Shown: in pieces, positions 1 to 8,806 of the stretch
Position numbering within the stretch: position 1 is the stretch's first letter
Layout of the letters: each line of letters opens with the position of its first letter
Origin: Niallia circulans
GTDB lineage: Bacteria; Bacillota; Bacilli; Bacillales; Cytobacillaceae
NCBI RefSeq assembly: GCF_007273535.1
Contig: NZ_RIBP01000004.1
Coordinates: forward strand, 2,146,001 to 2,210,000
Length of the DNA stretch: 64,000 bases
Direction of reading: 5' to 3'
Made by a program: the position numbers and the translations under genes
The notes under the pieces: model-generated
What the model saw: only the letters and a program-made list of their open reading frames with translations
Told to the model about the DNA's origin: nothing
Databases searched by the model: none

Positions 1-63
1 CATAAAAAGCAAGGTCATCGTCAACCGTACACAAAAGTTGTTATTGAAAAAATCAACGCGTAA
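1..63 (+). CDS. rplU: 50S ribosomal protein L21, C-terminal end only
   Basis: The window opens inside a reading frame whose last 20 residues (ending VVIEKINA) match the C-terminus of ribosomal protein L21, a large-subunit protein that binds 23S rRNA. The stop is followed nine bases later by prp and then rpmA, the standard Firmicute order L21 - Prp - L27. The start and promoter lie outside the window. Confidence 0.93.
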   Translation, partial: HKKQGHRQPYTKVVIEKINA

Positions 64-72
64 GGTGTTTGT

Positions 73-408
73 ATGATCGACATAACGATTAACAAAACAG
101 ATTCAGGCGTTATTGAATCATTTACAATAAGCGGTCATGCCTTGTTTGCTAATTATGGGAATGATATTGTCTGTGCTGGTGTTTCGGCTGTCTCCATCGG
201 AGCGATTAACGCGGTTATATCCATTACAGGCATTACACCTGATATAGAGCAAGGCGAGGATGGCGGATTTTTGAGCTGCGGCATACCTGCGAATATTCCT
301 GCTGAAACCCGTGAAAGAATTCAACTTCTTTTAGAGGGTATGATTGTTTCCTTGGAGACGATTGAACGGGACTATGGCAAGCATGTTGCAATCAAGTATA
401 ATAATTAA
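73..408 (+). CDS. prp: Ribosomal-processing cysteine protease Prp (YsxB)
   Basis: This 111-residue protein belongs to the YsxB/Prp family, cysteine proteases that remove the N-terminal extension of ribosomal protein L27 in Firmicutes. The expected catalytic pair is visible: His22 in SGHA and Cys34 in DIVCAG, the positions used in the Staphylococcus aureus enzyme. Its substrate gene rpmA starts 16 bases downstream and carries the cleavable leader. The ATG sits behind an AAGGTG ribosome binding site overlapping the end of rplU, so the three genes are one transcription unit. Confidence 0.93.
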   Translation: MIDITINKTDSGVIESFTISGHALFANYGNDIVCAGVSAVSIGAINAVISITGITPDIEQGEDGGFLSCGIPANIPAETRERIQLLLEGMIVSLETIERDYGKHVAIKYNN

Positions 409-412
409 ATAG

Positions 413-715
<303 letters not shown>

Positions 716-724
716 GTTTCTTAT

Positions 725-757
725 GAAAAGGCTGGCTCTTTTGGAGTCAGTCTTTTA
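725..757 (+). terminator. Rho-independent terminator after rpmA
   Basis: GGCTGGCTC and GAGTCAGTC pair (with G-U pairs) around a TTTTG loop and run into a TTTTATTTTATTT tract. It ends the rplU-prp-rpmA unit. Confidence 0.7.
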
Positions 758-769
758 TTTTATTTAGCT

Positions 770-819
770 TTTCAGCACTTAGACAGACAGCATGTATGCT
801 TTCTGTCTAAGTGCTGAAA
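770..819. repeat. 17-bp perfect inverted repeat without U-tract
   Basis: The arm at 770-786 is an exact reverse complement of 803-819, and AGCA/TGCT within the intervening bases can extend the stem. Neither strand has a T-run after the hairpin, so it does not look like a second intrinsic terminator. It lies between the rpmA terminator and the spo0B promoter region. Confidence 0.75.
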
Positions 820-926
820 GAAAAGATTTGCATTTTTTTGCTATATTTTTACGTGTCGTTTCATTTTTTGTTATACTTACATACGAGAAGTCTTCTGACA
901 CTTAATAACCGTGTAGGAGTACGATA

Positions 927-1478
927 ATGAACAGAGACTGGGATACAATTGAATTTTTGAGACATGTACGCCATGATTGGCTAAATAAAATCCAACTTAT
1001 CAAAGGGAATATGGCATTAAACAAAAAAGAGCGCGTCGAAGAAATCATTGATGACATCATTTTGGAAGCTCAGCAGGAGGCGAAGCTTTCTAATTTGGAG
1101 CTTCCGGCGTTTGCAGCTAAAATATTGACGTCCAATTGGGAAAGCTATTCATTTCGTTTGGAATATGAAGTGCTTAATGAACAAAAGTGTCATGGTATAG
1201 AAGACTTTGCACTGACTGACTGGACGAGCCGATTTTTTTCTGTATTGGATAAAAGCATTAAAAAATACCATGATAATAATCTTTCCGTGTCAATCGAGCC
1301 ACAATTAGCGGAAACTCGATTGTTTTTTGATTTTAGCGGAATAATAGAAGAGAAAAGGCTGCTTATCGATTTTCTGCAGGAGGAGCTGAAAGATGGTTTT
1401 CTTGTCGAAAAAAGTGATATTTCTGATGAGGAATTAACGGTAGAGTTACTAATAAAGCAGCATAAGGATAAGAATTAA
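927..1478 (+). CDS. spo0B: Sporulation initiation phosphotransferase Spo0B
   Basis: Spo0B relays phosphate from Spo0F~P to Spo0A in the phosphorelay that commits the cell to sporulation. The N-terminal LRHVRHDWLNK segment is the four-helix-bundle phospho-acceptor motif; His16 is the expected phosphorylated residue. At 183 residues it is slightly shorter than the B. subtilis protein, with the shortening before the histidine. Position between rpmA and obg is the conserved location. The ATG follows a GTAGGAG ribosome binding site. The C-terminal half (residues 90-183) is divergent, as is usual in this family. Confidence 0.92.
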   Translation: MNRDWDTIEFLRHVRHDWLNKIQLIKGNMALNKKERVEEIIDDIILEAQQEAKLSNLELPAFAAKILTSNWESYSFRLEYEVLNEQKCHGIEDFALTDWTSRFFSVLDKSIKKYHDNNLSVSIEPQLAETRLFFDFSGIIEEKRLLIDFLQEELKDGFLVEKSDISDEELTVELLIKQHKDKN

Positions 1479-1492
1479 TTATATTTCGAGTC

Positions 1493-1518
1493 ATAGGCTT
1501 AGTTAAAAGCCTATTTTA
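1493..1518 (+). terminator. Small hairpin between spo0B and obg
   Basis: ATAGGCTT (1493-1500) pairs perfectly with AAGCCTAT (1507-1514), followed by TTTTA and then the obg ribosome binding site. The T-run is short, so it is more likely a weak attenuator or processing site than a full terminator. Confidence 0.35.
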
Positions 1519-1533
1519 GGAGGAAGTTGTAAT

Positions 1534-2823
1534 ATGTTTGTTGATCAGGTCAAGATTTACGTGAAAGGCGGCGACGGCGGCAATGGAATGGTTGCCTTTC
1601 GCAGAGAGAAATATGTTCCAAAAGGCGGACCAGCTGGCGGAGATGGCGGTAATGGAGCAGATGTAGTATTTGAAGTAGAAGAAGGCTTGCGCACATTAAT
1701 GGATTTCCGCTACAAGCGCCACTTTAAGGCACCGCGCGGAGAGCACGGAATGTCTAAGAACCAGCACGGCAGGAATTCAAAGGACATGATTGTCAAGGTT
1801 CCTCCAGGCACTGTTGTGACAGATGCGGTAACAGGAGAAACGATTGCAGATTTAACACAGCATGGTCAGCAGGCAGTCATTGCTAAAGCTGGTCGCGGAG
1901 GACGTGGAAATTCCCGTTTTGCTAGTCCATCGAATCCTGCTCCAGAGCTTTCTGAAAACGGTGAGCCTGGCCAAGAGCGCGAAGTAACACTAGAGCTTAA
2001 AGTATTGGCAGATGTCGGTCTTGTTGGCTTTCCAAGTGTAGGTAAATCAACACTTCTTTCTGTCGTGTCTGCAGCGAAACCTAAAATTGCTGATTATCAT
2101 TTCACGACTATCGTTCCAAACTTAGGAATGGTAGAAACAGAGGATAGCAGAAGCTTTGTAATGGCAGATTTGCCAGGACTAATTGAAGGTGCGCACTCTG
2201 GTGTCGGATTAGGTCATCAGTTCCTGCGTCATATTGAACGTACAAGAGTTATCGTCCATGTTATTGATATGGCTGCAATCGAGGGCAGAGATCCTTTTGA
2301 AGATTATATTACGATCAATAAGGAGCTACAAGAGTACAACATGCGCCTTCTTGAAAGACCGCAAATCATCGTTGCCAATAAAATGGACATGCCTGATGCT
2401 GAGGAGAACTTGAAGGTCTTCAAAGAAAAACTGGAAGAAGATTATCCTATTTTCCCTGTCTCTGCAATTACGAGAACAGGCTTAAGAGATTTGCTGTTTG
2501 CCATAGCAGATAAATTGGAAACAACACCTGAGTTCCCGCTTGAGGAAGTGCAAGAAGAGGCTGGAGTTCACCGTGTGCTATACAAGCATGAGGCGGATGA
2601 GCGTCAATTCTTTATCTCAAGAGACTCTGACGGAAGCTTTGTTCTGACAGGTGAAGGAATTGAAAAACTGTTCAAGATGACTGACTTCTCAAGAGATGAG
2701 TCTGTGAAACGATTTGCTCGTCAAATGAGGGGTATGGGAATAGATGAAGAGTTAAGACAACGTGGTGCAAAAGATGGGGACATCGTAAAATTAATGGAAT
2801 ATGAATTTGAGTTCATTGATTAA
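1534..2823 (+). CDS. obg: GTPase Obg (CgtA)
   Basis: Obg is an essential ribosome-associated GTPase acting in 50S assembly, stringent control and entry into sporulation. The 429-residue protein shows the glycine-rich Obg fold (residues 1-158, many GGDGG-like turns), a G domain with GFPSVGKST (about residue 165), DLPGLIEGA and NKMD, and a C-terminal OCT domain. Length matches the family. ATG after a TTAGGAGGAAG site. It sits downstream of spo0B as in B. subtilis, where the two are co-transcribed. Confidence 0.97.
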   Translation: MFVDQVKIYVKGGDGGNGMVAFRREKYVPKGGPAGGDGGNGADVVFEVEEGLRTLMDFRYKRHFKAPRGEHGMSKNQHGRNSKDMIVKVPPGTVVTDAVTGETIADLTQHGQQAVIAKAGRGGRGNSRFASPSNPAPELSENGEPGQEREVTLELKVLADVGLVGFPSVGKSTLLSVVSAAKPKIADYHFTTIVPNLGMVETEDSRSFVMADLPGLIEGAHSGVGLGHQFLRHIERTRVIVHVIDMAAIEGRDPFEDYITINKELQEYNMRLLERPQIIVANKMDMPDAEENLKVFKEKLEEDYPIFPVSAITRTGLRDLLFAIADKLETTPEFPLEEVQEEAGVHRVLYKHEADERQFFISRDSDGSFVLTGEGIEKLFKMTDFSRDESVKRFARQMRGMGIDEELRQRGAKDGDIVKLMEYEFEFID

Positions 2824-2885
2824 TCTTGCTTAATGATGTTTCTCTCTCCTTTTATGGCAAGTCTAAGCCATAAACTAAATTTGCT

Positions 2886-2917
2886 AAACTTTCATGGAGG
2901 TATCTCCATGGAAGTTT
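2886..2917. repeat. Inverted repeat upstream of pheB
   Basis: A 14-base arm at 2886-2899 pairs with 2904-2917 with one mismatch around a GTAT loop. There is no T-run (CACTTTAG follows), so it is either a poor obg terminator or a 5-prime leader hairpin ahead of pheB. Confidence 0.6.
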
Positions 2918-2946
2918 CACTTTAGCCTTAAAAAGAGGGTGAGCGA

Positions 2947-3402
2947 ATGAAACAGAATAAATTGGATCAGCGTTTTTTTCTAGTCCGTGAGGATGTTCTT
3001 TCAGAGGCAATGAAAAAAACATTGGAAGCAAAGGAATTGCTGGAACGAGGAAAAGCAGAATCTGTTTTTGATGCGGTCCAAAAGGTTGATTTAAGCAGAA
3101 GTGCTTTTTATAAATACAGAGATACGATATTTCCATTTCATACTGTTGTGAAGGAACGCCTGATTACTTTATTCTTTTATATTGAGGATAGGTCTGGCAC
3201 GCTTTCTAAATTGCTGAATGTCGTGGCATCAGGTGGCTGTAATGTTTTGACCATTCACCAAACGATTCCATTGCAGGGGCGGGCGAACGTAACCCTTTCC
3301 TTAAATACAGCGGAAATGGAAATTTCGATTGATGCATTGCTTGAAAGGCTGCGCATGCTTGAGTTTGTCGAGAAGGTAGAAGTTTTAAGCTCAGGAGCAT
3401 AA
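2947..3402 (+). CDS. pheB: ACT-domain protein PheB (UPF0735)
   Basis: A 151-residue protein of the UPF0735/PheB family. The N-terminal 70 residues are helical (FFLVREDVL to [10 protein letters not shown]) and resemble a DNA-binding-like helix-turn-helix; residues 75-147 form an ACT domain ([18 protein letters not shown]) that typically senses an amino acid. Despite the name it has no demonstrated chorismate mutase activity that I can infer from the sequence. It directly precedes pheA, suggesting a role in sensing phenylalanine or a pathway intermediate. Ribosome binding site AGAGGGTG. Confidence 0.88.
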   Translation: MKQNKLDQRFFLVREDVLSEAMKKTLEAKELLERGKAESVFDAVQKVDLSRSAFYKYRDTIFPFHTVVKERLITLFFYIEDRSGTLSKLLNVVASGGCNVLTIHQTIPLQGRANVTLSLNTAEMEISIDALLERLRMLEFVEKVEVLSSGA

Positions 3403-3474
3403 TCTGCTCCCTTTTCTTTTCGGAGAGAATTCAGAATTATACATAAACAGTGTTTTAGTTGGAGGAGAAGGACA

Positions 3475-4329
3475 GTGAAAGTAGGGTATCTTGGACCAAA
3501 AGCAACATTTACAAATATTGCAGTAAATAAACTGTTTCCCGATGCGGAGAAACTTCCGTTTATGACAATTCCGAATTGCATGGATGCTGTCATGCAAGGA
3601 GAAGTGGAGGCTGCACTTGTGCCTGTTGAAAATACATTAGAGGGTTCTGTTAACATTACGCTAGATTATTTGATTCATGAGGTGGACCTGCCAATCAAAG
3701 GGGAGATAACTGTTCCGATCAAACAACATTTGATGGTGCATCCAAATTTTAAAGATAGCTGGAAAGAAGCAGAGACTGTATACAGTCATTCCCATGCTAT
3801 TGCTCAGTGTCACCGATTCCTGCACGCCGAATGGAATGGTATTAACTGTGAAAATACGACTTCAACAGCAAGAGCTGCCCAGTTTATTAAGGAAAATCCG
3901 GAACTTAAGGCGGCATCTATTGGAAATGAACTAACTGCAAATGAATATGGTCTGGAAATTGTTAAAAGGAATATCCATGATTTTGATAATAACCATACGC
4001 GTTTTATTATTATTTCCAAAGACAACATTGCCTTTCAGCCGAATGAATGTAAGCTTGTCGGTCACAAAACCAGCTTAATGGTAACACTTCCCGCCGATGA
4101 ATCTGGAGCACTTCATCAAGTATTGTCGGCATTTGCGTGGAGGAAGCTTAACCTCGTTAAAATAGAATCAAGACCAACAAAAACTGGTCTTGGCAATTAT
4201 TTCTTCATTATTGATATCGATCGTGAGCTTGATGATGTATTAATTCCAGGTGCGATGTCAGAGCTTGAAGCAATTGGCTGTGAAGTAAAGCTGCTAGGAT
4301 CATACCCTTTTTATACGGATGCGCAATAA
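3475..4329 (+). CDS. pheA: Prephenate dehydratase
   Basis: Converts prephenate to phenylpyruvate in phenylalanine synthesis. Residues 1-180 form the catalytic PDT domain with the THR-ARG-PHE signature in HTRFIIIS (about residue 175); residues 195-275 form a regulatory ACT domain with ESGALHQ and the ESRP phenylalanine-binding motif (about residue 231). The start is GTG behind GGAGGAGAAGG. The 284 residues match monofunctional Gram-positive enzymes. No attenuator or T-box was seen upstream. Confidence 0.96.
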   Translation: MKVGYLGPKATFTNIAVNKLFPDAEKLPFMTIPNCMDAVMQGEVEAALVPVENTLEGSVNITLDYLIHEVDLPIKGEITVPIKQHLMVHPNFKDSWKEAETVYSHSHAIAQCHRFLHAEWNGINCENTTSTARAAQFIKENPELKAASIGNELTANEYGLEIVKRNIHDFDNNHTRFIIISKDNIAFQPNECKLVGHKTSLMVTLPADESGALHQVLSAFAWRKLNLVKIESRPTKTGLGNYFFIIDIDRELDDVLIPGAMSELEAIGCEVKLLGSYPFYTDAQ

Positions 4330-4331
4330 AT

Positions 4332-4368
4332 CTAAAGGAGCCCAATTAATTTGGGCTCCTTTAGTGTA
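4332..4368. terminator. Bidirectional hairpin between pheA and niaR
   Basis: A perfect 14-bp stem (4332-4345 with 4351-4364, loop TTAAT) lies between two convergent genes. The T-run is short (CCTTTAG), but position and strength fit a shared terminator. Confidence 0.7.
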
Positions 4369-4392
4369 TAGGTTTGTTAATAAAGCATACAC

Positions 4393-4932
4393 TCAGTCAT
4401 CCAACCCTATCAAAAACCCCGCATTTCTTAGAGCAGCTTCTGCTTCTGTCAGGGCAGCTTGGGAGCTTGCAGTTAATGTATGTAAATGGATGCCTGATGT
4501 TAGCTGTGATAAATAAACTGCATTTGTGCTTTTGATTTTTTTCATAAACTGCTGTACTTCTTTACGATTGGACACAAGAATAGATGCCGTCAAATCACCG
4601 TAAACAGGATGCTCAATTTTAACATCCTTGACAGTTACTCCGTAATCGACAATTAATAGAAGCTCTTCTTCTGTCTTTTCTGGAGCATGGTTACAGGCGA
4701 TTATTTTTTCAAAAAGCTCAGGCTTTGATTGCTGTAAATATAAATATCCTTGACTTGTGGCAATAATCGGTTCATTTTTCGCTTTCAGCAAGGTAATGTC
4801 TCCAACAATTATTTGCCTGCTGACATTTGTCAGCTTTGACAGCTCACTGCCTGTATATGGTCGGCTATTTTCCTTCAGCAAGGATAATATATAGCTCCTT
4901 CTGTCTTCACCGAGCATTTTTTTTTCTTCCAT
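4393..4932 (-). CDS. niaR: NAD biosynthesis repressor NiaR (YrxA)
   Basis: Nicotinic-acid-responsive repressor of NAD synthesis genes. Residues 10-65 form a winged helix (SELSKLTNVSRQIIVGDI); the C-terminal part is a 3H domain with the conserved histidines in IEHPVYGDL and GIHLHTL. The start at 4932 follows AAGGAGGA; an upstream in-frame ATG at 4956 lies before that site and was rejected. In B. subtilis this gene stands beside nadBCA and nifS; here none of those are present and safA comes next, so the targets must be elsewhere in the genome. Confidence 0.9.
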   Translation of the reverse strand: MEEKKMLGEDRRSYILSLLKENSRPYTGSELSKLTNVSRQIIVGDITLLKAKNEPIIATSQGYLYLQQSKPELFEKIIACNHAPEKTEEELLLIVDYGVTVKDVKIEHPVYGDLTASILVSNRKEVQQFMKKIKSTNAVYLSQLTSGIHLHTLTASSQAALTEAEAALRNAGFLIGLDD

Positions 4933-5121
4933 AAAACTCCTCCTTAACAATTCCATTCAAGGATGCCCTGTTCTCTTGTATTGTTTAGAGCTTGTTATCC
5001 TGTCTTCATACCTTGTCCTATTTTACCAAACTAATCGCTTTAGTCGCCAATAATTTCGATTTTACAGATGAGTTCATCCTGATAAAAGGGAGTTACTATA
5101 TAAGAACATTTAGCGAGCAGT

Positions 5122-5150
5122 ACATAAATCTTGTGAAAACAGCATAAATT
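5122..5150 (+). promoter_or_regulatory. Candidate SigE promoter of safA
   Basis: ACATAAA and CATAAATT separated by 14 bases resemble the mother-cell sigma-E consensus (TCATATT, 13-15, CATACAAT). safA of B. subtilis is SigE-dependent, but both boxes here have mismatches. Confidence 0.3.
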
Positions 5151-5223
5151 TTTCTGAAGAACGATAACACTTTTTCCACGACAACATAGACTATATGGAC
5201 ATATGCATAGGAGGGAATCTATA

Positions 5224-7014
5224 GTGAAAATCCATATCGTACAAAAGGGGGATACTCTTTGGGAAATCGCCAAAAAATATGGCGTTAATTTCGAAGAGTT
5301 AAAGATGTTAAATTCCCAGCTAAGTAATCCAGATATGATTATGCCCGGTATGAAAGTTAAAGTTCCTACTGCAGGCGGCAGTATAAAAAAAGAAGCGCCA
5401 ATGGCAGGAATTAAAAAAGAACAACCAATTTATAAAGAGCAACCAATCATCAAAGAACAACCGATTGTAAAAGAACAGCCGATCTTGAAAGAAAAGCCAA
5501 AAAAAGAGATGCCTAAGAAGGAAATGCCGAAAAAAGAAAAGCCGCATACTCCAAAAATGCCTAAACCAATCATTCCAGAAATTGATATCCACAATTACTA
5601 TTCCATGAACATGACAAATGTAGATATAGATGTTGAGGTTGAAGAAAAGCCAGTGCCGCAAAAGCCTATTAATATTGTCCCTATCGTAAAGGAAGAGCCA
5701 AAGCAAGAGGTTTGTCCACCGATTATTCCGTATCAGCCATATTGTTATGAGGTATCACCGATGATGCCAGGCTCTGGTTTCCCGCCAGGCGTATGCATTC
5801 CAGAAGGTGTGCCAATGGAAACATATCCGATGGATCCATGTCTAACAGACTATCAGGCTCCAATGGTTATGCCTGCACATGGGCATGGAGTAAAGCATAA
5901 ATGGGAAGAATCTTCCTCATCGTACAATACTCCATTTACACCAAGCACACAGCCATTCCAGCATGCCCAAGTAAGCCCAATGCATGGTCATAAGGAGATG
6001 CCTGTTCAGCAGCAGCCATACCAGCATTATGGTCATATGCCAATGCATACTTCTTATGATATGAATGAATCGTCTGATTACACAAATGTTTCTCCAGCAG
6101 CATATACGGCTCCAGCACAAATGCAAATGCCTCAGCTTCCGTTCAAAGAAGATTGCGGTTGTGGCGGGCCTGCTATGCCATTTCCAAGTCATGGTCATTC
6201 AGCACCAATGGGAATGCAGCAAGGCTTCGACCCAGGAATGGGAGGCCAAATGCCGTTTGGAGGCAATCCGGGAGCAATGGGAATGCAGCAAGGCTTCGAC
6301 CCAGGAATGGGAGGTCAAATGCCGTTTGGAGGCAATCCGGGAGCAATGGGAATGCAGCAAGGCTTCGACCCAGGAATGGGAGGTCAAATGCCGTTTGGAG
6401 GCAATCCGGGAGCAATGGGAATGCAGCAAGGCTTCGACCCAGGAATGGGAGGCCAGATGCCGTTTGGAGGCAATCCGGGAGCAATGGGAATGCAGCAAGG
6501 CTTTAACCCAGGAATGGGAGGCCAGATGCCATTCGGTCCGGGAGCAATGGGAATGCAGCAGGGCTTCGACCCAGGAATGGGAGGTCAAATGCCATTCACA
6601 TATCCAGGTGGAGAACCATTCGGTCCGGGAGCAATGGGAATGCAGCAGGGCTTTAATCCAGAAATGGGTATGCCAATGACTGGTGGCCCAGGATATCCAG
6701 CAGGTGGTGGAATGCCTTATATGCAGGAACCTCCATATCCACAAGGAGCAGCAGGAAATGTGCCAATGCAATTTTCGATGGATGACATGGGTGGAATGCA
6801 AGGAATGCCTTTTGATGGATTGATGGGCGGCAGTCCTGGTGCACGTGATTTTCATGCGCCACCAATTATGGGTCCAGGAGGAAATGCTCCGATTTTTGCA
6901 CCTCCATTCCATGGAAACGGGCAGCCTCCATTAGTGCACCCATATGGAATTAATGAAGTGACGCCATTTGGAATGCCTCGTTATATTGACGAAAGCAGTG
7001 ACTATGAAATTTAA
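5224..7014 (+). CDS. safA: Spore coat assembly protein SafA, repeat-expanded
   Basis: Inner-coat morphogenetic protein that locates at the cortex/coat interface. Residues 1-49 form a LysM peptidoglycan-binding domain (VQKGDTLWEIAKKYG ... PGMKVKVP). Next comes a Lys/Pro/Glu-rich stretch with about six KEQPI-like repeats (residues 60-115), then a Pro/Met/His-rich region, then seven copies of a 21-29 residue Met/Gln/Gly repeat (nt 6208-6672). At 596 residues it is much longer than the roughly 390-residue B. subtilis SafA. The abundant Gln and Lys suit transglutaminase cross-linking (inference). The GTG at 5224 follows AGGAGGGA; the ATG at 5203 lies before that site. Confidence 0.88.
   Translation: MKIHIVQKGDTLWEIAKKYGVNFEELKMLNSQLSNPDMIMPGMKVKVPTAGGSIKKEAPMAGIKKEQPIYKEQPIIKEQPIVKEQPILKEKPKKEMPKKEMPKKEKPHTPKMPKPIIPEIDIHNYYSMNMTNVDIDVEVEEKPVPQKPINIVPIVKEEPKQEVCPPIIPYQPYCYEVSPMMPGSGFPPGVCIPEGVPMETYPMDPCLTDYQAPMVMPAHGHGVKHKWEESSSSYNTPFTPSTQPFQHAQVSPMHGHKEMPVQQQPYQHYGHMPMHTSYDMNESSDYTNVSPAAYTAPAQMQMPQLPFKEDCGCGGPAMPFPSHGHSAPMGMQQGFDPGMGGQMPFGGNPGAMGMQQGFDPGMGGQMPFGGNPGAMGMQQGFDPGMGGQMPFGGNPGAMGMQQGFDPGMGGQMPFGGNPGAMGMQQGFNPGMGGQMPFGPGAMGMQQGFDPGMGGQMPFTYPGGEPFGPGAMGMQQGFNPEMGMPMTGGPGYPAGGGMPYMQEPPYPQGAAGNVPMQFSMDDMGGMQGMPFDGLMGGSPGARDFHAPPIMGPGGNAPIFAPPFHGNGQPPLVHPYGINEVTPFGMPRYIDESSDYEI
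6208..6672 (+). repeat. 69-bp coding tandem repeat in safA
   Basis: Units begin at 6208, 6277, 6346, 6415 and 6484 with an exact 69-bp period, then 6547 (after a 63-bp unit) and 6634 (after an 87-bp unit). All lengths are multiples of three, so the frame is kept. The unit core is MGMQQGFDPGMGGQMPF. Near-identity of the first four copies indicates recent duplication. Confidence 0.95.
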
Positions 7015-7975
7015 CAACAGAGGAGACGATAATTCAGTCTATCGTCTCCTCTCTTTATTACAAACGAGGCTCCCATATCAAGTTAAAGAGCTAAAGCGTA
7101 TCCGTAAGCAAGTATATTTAGTGATAACAGACTATAATTGGCTAATATTAAAGGAGTTCCCGAGCTATAAAAAACTAAAAATCCAAGAGGCATTTACAAA
7201 TTCCCTTCATTATGAAGGATTCCAAGCCACCTACCGCTTTTTTTCATTTGATCAGGACCCAATTATTATAGATAATCGCATCTATGGATGCATTGAGTAC
7301 ATACCTGGAAGCCTTAAACCTTTCTCATATGGGGAAAAGGAAAGCAGGCAGGCAGCCTTAGCCTTGTTAGAGCAATATTATGAATGCACGGAAAAGCTCG
7401 TTGACGCTTATCGATATGTTTTGCCTCATTTTAATATTTATGAGAAGTGGACGGAAAGAAGTAAGCAGTTTAAGGCAAATTTACCTGTTGCAGCTCCATT
7501 TATAAAAAAAGAGTTGCTGCAGGAATTAACCAGCTGGATTGATTGGACACTTTACCAATTAGAAAAAGAAAAAGCTAATTTGGCAAATGAAAAAAAGGTA
7601 ATATTACATGGGGATGTTGCACATCATAATTTTATCCGAGGAATAAATGGACATTTATATTTAATTGATTTTGATCTTATTAGTATTGGCCCAAGAAGTA
7701 TGGATTATTTACAATTTGCCAATCGTATTTTACCTATTATTGGCTGGTCCCATTCTCAGCTTCAAAAAATGAATTTGCTGCAGCCATTTTTGCACGAAAG
7801 GTCTTTTTTAATTGGATTAGCCTTTCCGACAGATATACTGCGTGAATGGAATCGGCTTATAAGGCAGAATAAGATGGAAAATGACTTGGCCAGAGAGCAT
7901 GTTGTGGAGTTAACAGAGCAACAATTTTCTAAAAGAAGAAAATTTGTTTATAAAATGATGAAATTAACCGATTAG
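7004..7975 (+). CDS. CotS/YsxE-like spore protein with kinase-type phosphotransferase fold
   Basis: A 323-residue protein with the aminoglycoside-phosphotransferase/CotS fold: HGDVAHHNF supplies the catalytic Asp and Asn, and LIDFDL the metal-binding Asp, near residues 205-225. The start chosen (ATG 7004) overlaps the end of safA by 11 bases, implying translational coupling; an in-frame ATG at 6968 lies deeper inside safA. Spore-coat kinases of this family (CotS, YsxE, YutH) are coat-associated, and the link to safA supports that role. The substrate is unknown. I cannot tell from sequence whether it is orthologous to ysxE, which in B. subtilis follows spoVID. Confidence 0.75.
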   Translation: MKFNNRGDDNSVYRLLSLLQTRLPYQVKELKRIRKQVYLVITDYNWLILKEFPSYKKLKIQEAFTNSLHYEGFQATYRFFSFDQDPIIIDNRIYGCIEYIPGSLKPFSYGEKESRQAALALLEQYYECTEKLVDAYRYVLPHFNIYEKWTERSKQFKANLPVAAPFIKKELLQELTSWIDWTLYQLEKEKANLANEKKVILHGDVAHHNFIRGINGHLYLIDFDLISIGPRSMDYLQFANRILPIIGWSHSQLQKMNLLQPFLHERSFLIGLAFPTDILREWNRLIRQNKMENDLAREHVVELTEQQFSKRRKFVYKMMKLTD

Positions 7976-8086
7976 AGATTGTTAACATGTATGCCTATAC
8001 TTTCTTAGCATGAAAGGCAGCCCCTTTGAAAAAAATAATGGAGAGCATATTTGCTCAAAACGAAAGATAAAGGGGAGTTTGCATTG

Positions 8087-8719
8087 ATGAAGTGGAATAA
8101 GGCGGCAGCTCCATTAACGCTAACTTTCATGCTGTTGGCGGGCTGTGGCAATACAGATCAAGATTTAGACAATGACGGTAAAGCAGAATCTATGCCACTC
8201 GGTTATTATTCAAATGAGCGCCATGAACAAGAAAGTACAGGGAATGCAAGGATATTAGGAAATCAAGATAATGATGGACCCTTAACAGAGGCGCTCGACC
8301 ACACATTTGGAAGTGAAGGCAAACAAAATCGTGCTAATACGAGTAATAATCTAAACTCCCGTACTGAAAATATCGGAAATCGTGTAGATGTGTATGATAC
8401 AGAGCTGGCAGATAAAATTAACAAGGCTGTATTAGAAGTAAATAATGTAAAAGACGTGCGTACATTAGTATATGAAAACAATGTATTAGTTGCATTGGAA
8501 GTGGATAACAGGGCAACCAGCAATAACACAAAATCTGCTGTTCGGAAGGAAATAGATGGCTATATAAATGGGAAAGAAGCATCTATTGTAACAGATAAAG
8601 GGATTTTCCTTAATATAGACAGTATCAATAAAGGAATCCGAAAACGTCTTCCAGAAAAAACAATTGATATAAATAAGCGGGACATTATTAGCAAAGCAAA
8701 TCGGTCCAATAATTTCTAA
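8087..8719 (+). CDS. YhcN/YlaJ-family sporulation lipoprotein, CoxA-like
   Basis: A 210-residue secreted lipoprotein: the signal peptide ends in LLAGC with Cys20 as the lipidation site. The C-terminal half carries the YhcN/YlaJ domain (DKINKAVLEVNNVKDVRTLVYENNVLVAL). In B. subtilis the cortex protein CoxA, of the same family, lies next to safA, so this is probably its counterpart. Family members are found in spore inner membrane or cortex. The ATG at 8087 follows AGGGGAG at 8072; a TTG one codon earlier is equally possible. Confidence 0.8.
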   Translation: MKWNKAAAPLTLTFMLLAGCGNTDQDLDNDGKAESMPLGYYSNERHEQESTGNARILGNQDNDGPLTEALDHTFGSEGKQNRANTSNNLNSRTENIGNRVDVYDTELADKINKAVLEVNNVKDVRTLVYENNVLVALEVDNRATSNNTKSAVRKEIDGYINGKEASIVTDKGIFLNIDSINKGIRKRLPEKTIDINKRDIISKANRSNNF

Positions 8720-8740
8720 AAAAATATTGGCATGCATGCA

Positions 8741-8806
8741 AAACCCAAATTATTATGCAGAATTTTTAGTAGGAAATTCGCGTAATAGTTTGGGTTCTTT
8801 ATTTTG
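8741..8806 (+). terminator. Terminator after the spore lipoprotein gene
   Basis: An imperfect 18-base arm (8741-8758) pairs with 8779-8796, with an inner GAATTT/AAATTC stem, followed by TTCTTTATTTTG. It closes the safA block. Confidence 0.7.

Noticed and set aside
2852..3136. 94-codon minus-strand ORF opposite pheB
   Set aside because: It is antisense to a conserved gene, has no ribosome binding site and no recognisable domain.
4319..4516. 65-codon plus-strand ORF after pheA
   Set aside because: It runs through the terminator hairpin into antisense niaR sequence.
6208..6672. Regular direct repeats resembling a CRISPR array
   Set aside because: Units are contiguous without unique spacers and lie in frame within safA; no cas genes are present.
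6065..6912. Long open frames on both strands over the safA repeat region
   Set aside because: They are frame shadows of a 69-bp repeat whose length is divisible by three; they lack ribosome binding sites and have biased, repetitive composition.
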